DNA from: Telmatactis stephensoni
Lineage: Eukaryota > Cnidaria > Anthozoa > Actiniaria > Isophelliidae
Length of the DNA stretch: 64,000 nt
NCBI GenBank assembly: GCA_029948255.1
Contig: JALIZF010001243.1
Location: 62,001-126,000, forward strand
Direction of reading: 5' to 3'
Shown piece after piece: positions 62,818 to 64,000 of this stretch. The notes beneath the pieces are model-generated. The model was given only the letters and a program-made list of their open reading frames with translations, was not told where the DNA came from and did no database searches. How positions within the stretch are numbered: position 1 is the stretch's first letter; each line of letters begins with the position of its first letter. The translations under genes were made by a program, and so were the position numbers.

Positions 62818-63906
62818 TCACTCTATCTGTTCAACTTTATCTTCTACCTCACGTCTTGTTTTCAGTTCATGATCAGTTCCTGTAAATTCTCTCAAAGAAA
62901 AAGCAACTCGACGTCCTTTTGCCAGAAAGCGCTTACATCCCAGTATACGAGCATACTCCGATCGAAAAGCCTTATTGAATAATCCATACACAATTGGATT
63001 CGACGCCGCATTTGCCATCATGAAGTAGTCATACAGTAGATGAACGCCTCTTGGTATCACTGCCACTCCTAAAACAAACAATGTACCAATGATGCAAATT
63101 GGAGTCCAGAAAACAAAGAAGAGCACCAGTACGCCTAAAACTGTCTTGGTGATTCGAGCCTCTTCGATACCTTTTTGAAAACGTTTAGTTTTAGAACGGT
63201 TAAAGGTTGGTGCTACCTTCCTAGTGTGTTGTTTGACTCGACGATAGACTTTGAAATAGCACGCAAACATTGTAGCCATTGGGATGAGTATGAAGAAGAA
63301 GAATGCTGGCAGCATAATTGACATCAGAATTTCTTTCGTCGGAAAAAGAGGAATGCAAAATAGGTGTGGCCCAAATTGGAAGCTCCCAGAGTAACCTATT
63401 TCAAAGCCAACGACCAGTGCTATACAGAACGTCAAACTCGTTGCTATAGTAGCAGCAGTGGTCTTGGTGGTAAACCAAGCTTTGTAGATGTTCGGCTTAA
63501 CGACGCAAAAGTACCGATTGACTGCGGTTAACGACACGATTGTCATTGAGAAACATCCCCAAATTAGTATACATATTCCTTGAAAGTAACAAACTTGTTG
63601 TCCATACGGCCAGTTACCCGTCACAGAGCTAGCGATGGATAAAGGAAGGACAAGAAGAGCTACAACAAAGTCAGTAATGGCCAGTGTTACTATGTACTGA
63701 TGTGTGATGGATCTCAGAGATTTGGTTCGACATACTGCTATTACGACCATGATATTTCCACTTAACGCTAAAACCTCAATGATAACAAACAAAGCTGTTT
63801 CTAAAGCGATTTCCAGGTCGCTTCGCTGATTGGTCTTCACCCTCCAGTTTTTTAAGTCTTCCTGATTTACATCGTTCATTGTGAGAAGATAATCTTTTCG
63901 AACCAA
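62818..63906 (-). CDS. class A (rhodopsin-like) GPCR, intronless
   Basis: A single exon of 362 codons on the minus strand with seven hydrophobic segments. TM1 has GNIMVV; TM2 LAITDF; TM3 starts after Cys (VCYFQG) and ends TAVNRYFCVV; ECL2 has the partner Cys (LFCIPLF); TM6 reads LFFVFWTPICIIG; TM7 NAASNPIVYGLFN, followed by an amphipathic helix 8 and Cys (LGCKRF). NRY replaces the usual DRY and Phe-Trp-Thr-Pro replaces CWLP, both seen in melatonin-receptor-like and related cnidarian receptors. Intronless class A GPCR expansions are common in cnidarians. Ligand unknown: a biogenic amine, melatonin-like or peptide receptor are all possible. The first ATG (63906) is taken; Met10 is an alternative start. 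Confidence 0.85.
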   Translation of the reverse strand: MVRKDYLLTMNDVNQEDLKNWRVKTNQRSDLEIALETALFVIIEVLALSGNIMVVIAVCRTKSLRSITHQYIVTLAITDFVVALLVLPLSIASSVTGNWPYGQQVCYFQGICILIWGCFSMTIVSLTAVNRYFCVVKPNIYKAWFTTKTTAATIATSLTFCIALVVGFEIGYSGSFQFGPHLFCIPLFPTKEILMSIMLPAFFFFILIPMATMFACYFKVYRRVKQHTRKVAPTFNRSKTKRFQKGIEEARITKTVLGVLVLFFVFWTPICIIGTLFVLGVAVIPRGVHLLYDYFMMANAASNPIVYGLFNKAFRSEYARILGCKRFLAKGRRVAFSLREFTGTDHELKTRREVEDKVEQIE

Positions 63907-64000
63907 GAAGGTGTTGCTTTGGTTTTCTTTTTACTGTAAACGAAGAAGTTAATAGTGAATTTGAGTAACGTCTATGAGGTTGTCAGCAGTCCGCCGTGTA

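Overview
This is a eukaryotic, animal-type genomic window. It has intron-rich genes with GT-AG introns, long AT-rich introns, dense microsatellites and many short inverted-repeat (MITE-like) elements. The domain repertoire suggests a cnidarian, probably an anthozoan such as a stony coral or sea anemone: a GABA-B-like class C receptor, a CARD-coiled-coil-PDZ-SH3 scaffold, a tandem family of secreted PAN/EGF/TSP1/discoidin proteins, and an intronless rhodopsin-like receptor with an NRY motif. The taxon is inferred from architecture; no database search was possible.

Layout. (1) 1-4200 is repeat-rich, followed by the last three exons (4200-6078, +) of a class C GPCR whose 5' part lies outside the window or was not recognised. 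(2) 6079-10600 is non-coding, with several inverted-repeat elements and a tRNA-like sequence. (3) 10893-36463 (+) reads as one large gene of 21 coding exons. I traced it by hand: every splice phase matches, giving 1503 codons plus stop. It encodes CARD, linker, coiled coils, two tandem PDZ domains, a Ser-rich linker, a third PDZ and SH3, resembling DLG5, but it stops at the SH3-GUK hinge with no GUK domain. An extra exon at 15123-15412 is phase-compatible with the CARD exons. It encodes a hydrophobic C-terminal segment and a stop, so the same CARD exons could also make a 353-residue tail-anchored protein with a MAVS-like layout. (4) 36464-39960 holds no gene I can support, only hairpin elements and repeats. 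(5) 39963-60795 (-) is a tandem array of four paralogues. Copies A, B and C are complete six-exon genes for secreted proteins of 361, 358 and 359 residues (signal peptide, PAN/Apple, short EGF-like, TSP1, two-exon F5/8C). Copy D keeps only the first and last exons. (6) 62818-63906 (-) is an intronless class A GPCR.

How the genes relate. The scaffold gene combines a death-fold interaction domain with polarity/junction scaffold domains, which suggests a link between membrane scaffolding and CARD signalling; the short isoform would place the same CARD on a membrane. The array encodes extracellular adhesion or recognition proteins and its copies share a promoter-proximal block. The flanking receptors show no evident functional link.

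The most notable observations are the alternative tail-anchor exon whose stop codon straddles a transposon end, the missing GUK domain, and the array with a remnant copy that records its own deletion junction.
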